8,600 nt of DNA from Alphaproteobacteria bacterium UBA685 (GTDB lineage: Bacteria; Pseudomonadota; Alphaproteobacteria; Puniceispirillales; Puniceispirillaceae), in the NCBI GenBank assembly GCA_002299005.1, contig DBMZ01000161.1:3176-11775 (forward strand), in the 5' to 3' direction. This document shows, piece after piece, positions 6,946 through 8,600 of this stretch (positions are counted from its first letter, which is position 1; each line of letters begins with the position of its first letter). Below the pieces are notes generated by a model. The model was not told the origin of the DNA and ran no database searches. It saw only the letters and a program-made list of their open reading frames with translations. A program made the translations under genes and the position numbers.

Positions 6946-6978
6946 AAAATTCTGGCAAAAGACCTAAAAATTCTGGCA
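6946..6978 (+). repeat. Tandem 12-bp direct repeat AAAATTCTGGCA after pheA
   Basis: Identical copies lie at 6946-6957, immediately after the pheA stop, and at 6967-6978, offset 21 bases (about two helical turns). The core also appears inverted (TGCCAGAA) at 7046-7053, over the likely 5' end of the SRP RNA gene. GGCAAAA (6954-6960) can pair with a downstream TTTTGCC, and GGCATTTTTGCC (6975-6986) is a short hairpin of its own. The region may therefore act as a weak pheA terminator rather than a protein-binding site. Confidence 0.4.
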
Positions 6979-7017
6979 TTTTTGCCGCCCTTTTACCCCT
7001 TTTAGCGATGATTAGGC

Positions 7018-7046
7018 TTGTAACAACGCCCCATTTGCCCCATATT
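7018..7046 (+). promoter_or_regulatory. Candidate promoter of the SRP RNA gene
   Basis: TTGTAA (7018-7023, 4 of 6 to the -35 consensus), a spacer of exactly 17 bases, and CATATT (7041-7046, 4 of 6 to the -10 consensus). Transcription would start near 7053, which coincides with the first base-paired position of the SRP RNA (7054). The match between promoter and structure is the main support; each box alone is only fair. Confidence 0.5.
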
Positions 7047-7052
7047 GCCAGA

Positions 7053-7143
7053 AGGAAGGCAGATGGGCGTTTGTCCTGTTTACCAGGCCAGGTCCGAAAG
7101 GAAGCAACCACAGCAGATTTTTAACGGGTCGTCTGTCTTCCGC
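7053..7143 (+). ncRNA. ffs: Small bacterial signal recognition particle RNA (4.5S type)
   Basis: RNA scaffold of the signal recognition particle. It binds Ffh and guides ribosomes making membrane proteins to the FtsY receptor. CTGTTTACCAGG (7076-7087) and GGTCCGAAAGGAAGCAACC (7091-7109) nearly match the conserved apical part of E. coli 4.5S RNA. The loop is GAAA closed by C-G, a GNRA tetraloop like E. coli GGAA. The outer stem is supported by 12 consecutive pairs, including two G-U pairs, between 7054-7065 and 7130-7141. This gives about 90 nucleotides, the expected size for a species without an Alu domain. The ends are estimated from the stem and promoter and may be off by a few bases. No clear terminator follows; the mature 3' end could come from processing, or transcription could run on into dnaX. 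Confidence 0.93.
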
Positions 7144-7179
7144 CTTATTTAAGCCTGACAATTTTGGATTAAGGTGATT

Positions 7180-8600
7180 ATGTCTGACGAGGCCCCTAAA
7201 TCTCAGGTAAACGACTCTGCTCTGAATGATTCTGCAACAGCCCCCTCAGCTTACCGTGTCCTTGCGCGCAAATATCGTCCTGATAATTTCACAGGCCTCA
7301 TCGGCCAGAACGCGCTTGTCAAAACACTTCAAAATGCGATTGAACATGGCAGGCTTGCACATGCCTTTGTGCTGACAGGCGTGCGCGGTGTGGGCAAAAC
7401 CTCGACCGCACGTATTCTTGCCAAGGGCCTGAATTGTATCGGCCAAGATGGCACAGGCGGGCCAACCTTGAACCCGTGCGGTGCTTGCGAGCCATGCCAG
7501 TCGATTATGGCCGGCCGTCATGTTGATGTGCTTGAGATGGATGCCGCCAGTAATACAGGCGTTGATGATGTCCGTGATATCATCGAAGGCGCGGCCTATC
7601 GTCCGGTCTCTGCGCGTTTTAAAATCTACATCATTGATGAGGTTCATATGCTGTCCAAAAGTGCTTTTAACGCGCTTTTGAAGACATTAGAAGAGCCGCC
7701 AGAAGCCGTGAAATTCATCTTTGCGACAACCGAAATCAGAAAAGTACCTGTCACCATCCTCTCACGGTGCCAGCGATTTGATTTGCGCCGTGTGTCGGTT
7801 GAATTGCTTGGTGCCCATTTGCAATCGATTGCGGGCAAGGAAGCGATTAACGCAGATGATGATGCCATTCACATGATCGCACGCGCCGCCGAAGGCTCTG
7901 TGCGTGATGCGCTCTCACTGCTTGATCAAGCCGCCGCTATGACCGCTGATACCATCACCGCAACAGGCGTCTCAGCGATGCTTGGCCATGCCGGTGATGC
8001 CGATATTGGCGAGATCCTAACCGCCTGTCTTGCCGGTGATGCGGCCAGTGCGCTGACCTTTTTTGCCAAGGCAGATGAGCGCGGTTCTGAGGCAGAAAAA
8101 ATCCTATCAGATATGCTGGATTTAACGCATTACGCCTCTTTGCATGCCGCAGGGGCAGGGCTGTCTGATCTGCCCGAAGCCACGATTGGCGTGACAAGCG
8201 CCCTTGCCGAACAAGGCATCGCACGCCTTGGCCGCGCATGGCAAATCTTGCTGAAAGGCCATAATGAGGTCAAATCAGCCCCCAATGCCAGAGCCGCCGC
8301 ACAGATGGTCTTAATTCGCCTCGCCCATAGCGCGCCAATGCCAACACCTGCTGAGATTATCAGCAAATTGCCATCTGCCCCATCAGGTCAGGCGGCGCCA
8401 GTGGCACAATCTTCTGCCCCATCTTCTGCCTCATCTTCTTCCCCTACCTCTGCCCCTGCCTCAACTAGCAAGCCAGCGCAGACACCGCCTTGGGAAGCCT
8501 CTTCATCAGCCGGTCATAGCGCAACAAACGCGGCCCATGCGACCACGCCAGAAAACATGCAGGTCGCACCCGAATTAGCGCCAGAGCCAGAATTAAAACC
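7180..8600 (+). CDS. dnaX: DNA polymerase III clamp-loader subunit tau/gamma (3' end outside window)
   Basis: AAA+ subunit of the replicative clamp loader, which opens the beta clamp and ties it to the polymerase. The frame stays open to the window end, giving 473 codons. A 24-residue polar leader precedes YRVLARKYRP, the usual start of the family. Walker A is GVRGVGKTS with K73 and T74. Zinc ligands are C86, C100, C103 and C106. Walker B is IYIIDEVHM with D153 and E154. Sensor 1 lies in FATTE (181-185), the SRC arginine finger is R196, and sensor 2 lies in GSVRDALS with R242. The lid follows to about 268, the oligomerisation domain to about 390, then a Ser/Ala/Pro linker in which the window ends. 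The ATG is preceded by AAGGTG (7171-7176); an in-frame TGA at 7156 limits earlier starts. No E. coli-type A AAA AAG frameshift site is seen in frame. It lies just downstream of ffs. Confidence 0.96.
   Translation, partial: MSDEAPKSQVNDSALNDSATAPSAYRVLARKYRPDNFTGLIGQNALVKTLQNAIEHGRLAHAFVLTGVRGVGKTSTARILAKGLNCIGQDGTGGPTLNPCGACEPCQSIMAGRHVDVLEMDAASNTGVDDVRDIIEGAAYRPVSARFKIYIIDEVHMLSKSAFNALLKTLEEPPEAVKFIFATTEIRKVPVTILSRCQRFDLRRVSVELLGAHLQSIAGKEAINADDDAIHMIARAAEGSVRDALSLLDQAAAMTADTITATGVSAMLGHAGDADIGEILTACLAGDAASALTFFAKADERGSEAEKILSDMLDLTHYASLHAAGAGLSDLPEATIGVTSALAEQGIARLGRAWQILLKGHNEVKSAPNARAAAQMVLIRLAHSAPMPTPAEIISKLPSAPSGQAAPVAQSSAPSSASSSSPTSAPASTSKPAQTPPWEASSSAGHSATNAAHATTPENMQVAPELAPEPELK
8410..8457 (+). 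repeat. Degenerate 12-bp tandem repeat in the dnaX linker
   Basis: Four consecutive units related to TCTTCTGCCCCA encode SSAP, SSAS, SSSP and TSAP (residues 411-426). This low-complexity stretch lies after the oligomerisation domain, where tau proteins have a flexible linker. It may vary in copy number between strains. Confidence 0.6.

Noticed and set aside
6749..7111. A minus-strand open frame spanning the end of pheA and the SRP RNA
   Set aside because: It covers a clear ACT domain and a structural RNA on the plus strand; no family resemblance or ribosome site.
7246..7647. A 133-codon minus-strand open frame opposite dnaX
   Set aside because: It lies fully within the conserved ATPase domain of dnaX on the other strand and shows no recognisable domain; it is a shadow of coding sequence.
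8092..8103. Run of six A in dnaX as a programmed frameshift site
   Set aside because: In the reading frame it is GAA AAA ATC, which does not fit the X XXY YYZ pattern, and it falls within the oligomerisation domain, too early for a gamma form.

Overview
This 8.6 kb window is dense chromosomal housekeeping DNA of a Gram-negative bacterium, most likely an alphaproteobacterium. The evidence is a membrane-anchored CycM-like cytochrome c divergent from kdsB-pheA, a prephenate dehydratase with an alphaproteobacterial-style ACT domain (ESYM in place of ESRP), and a small SRP RNA gene directly upstream of dnaX. KdsB implies a Kdo-containing lipopolysaccharide. Base composition looks close to 50% GC, lower than most Rhodobacterales or Rhizobiales. 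A marine lineage such as SAR116 would fit, but that is a guess.

Layout. (1) Bases 1-2758, plus strand: the 3' part of a DinF-type MATE efflux transporter whose start lies before the window, then an M17 leucyl aminopeptidase 13 bases downstream. (2) Bases 2755-5096, minus strand: a tight three-gene run transcribed as cytochrome c, then a HisN-type histidinol-phosphatase, then a GhrA-type 2-hydroxyacid dehydrogenase. Its last stop codon interlocks with the aminopeptidase stop codon. (3) Bases 5097-5287: a divergent regulatory region with a good sigma70-like promoter for the cytochrome operon. (4) Bases 5288-6945, plus strand: kdsB (Kdo activation) and pheA (phenylalanine synthesis). (5) Bases 6946-7179: a repeat-bearing intergenic stretch, the SRP RNA gene ffs with a plausible promoter, and the dnaX leader. 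(6) Bases 7180-8600: dnaX, the clamp-loader tau subunit, cut by the window end in its low-complexity linker.

The genes do not form one pathway. They serve envelope and export functions (MATE, KdsB), amino-acid metabolism (PheA, HisN, aminopeptidase), respiration (cytochrome c), glyoxylate or hydroxypyruvate reduction (GhrA), protein targeting (SRP RNA) and replication (DnaX). I saw no mobile element, CRISPR array, tRNA, defence gene or biosynthetic cluster, and no convincing new system. The most noteworthy structure is a perfect 11-bp terminator-like inverted repeat inside the first codons of hisN, placed where a terminator for the cytochrome gene would be expected. No intergenic stretch exceeds 300 bases.
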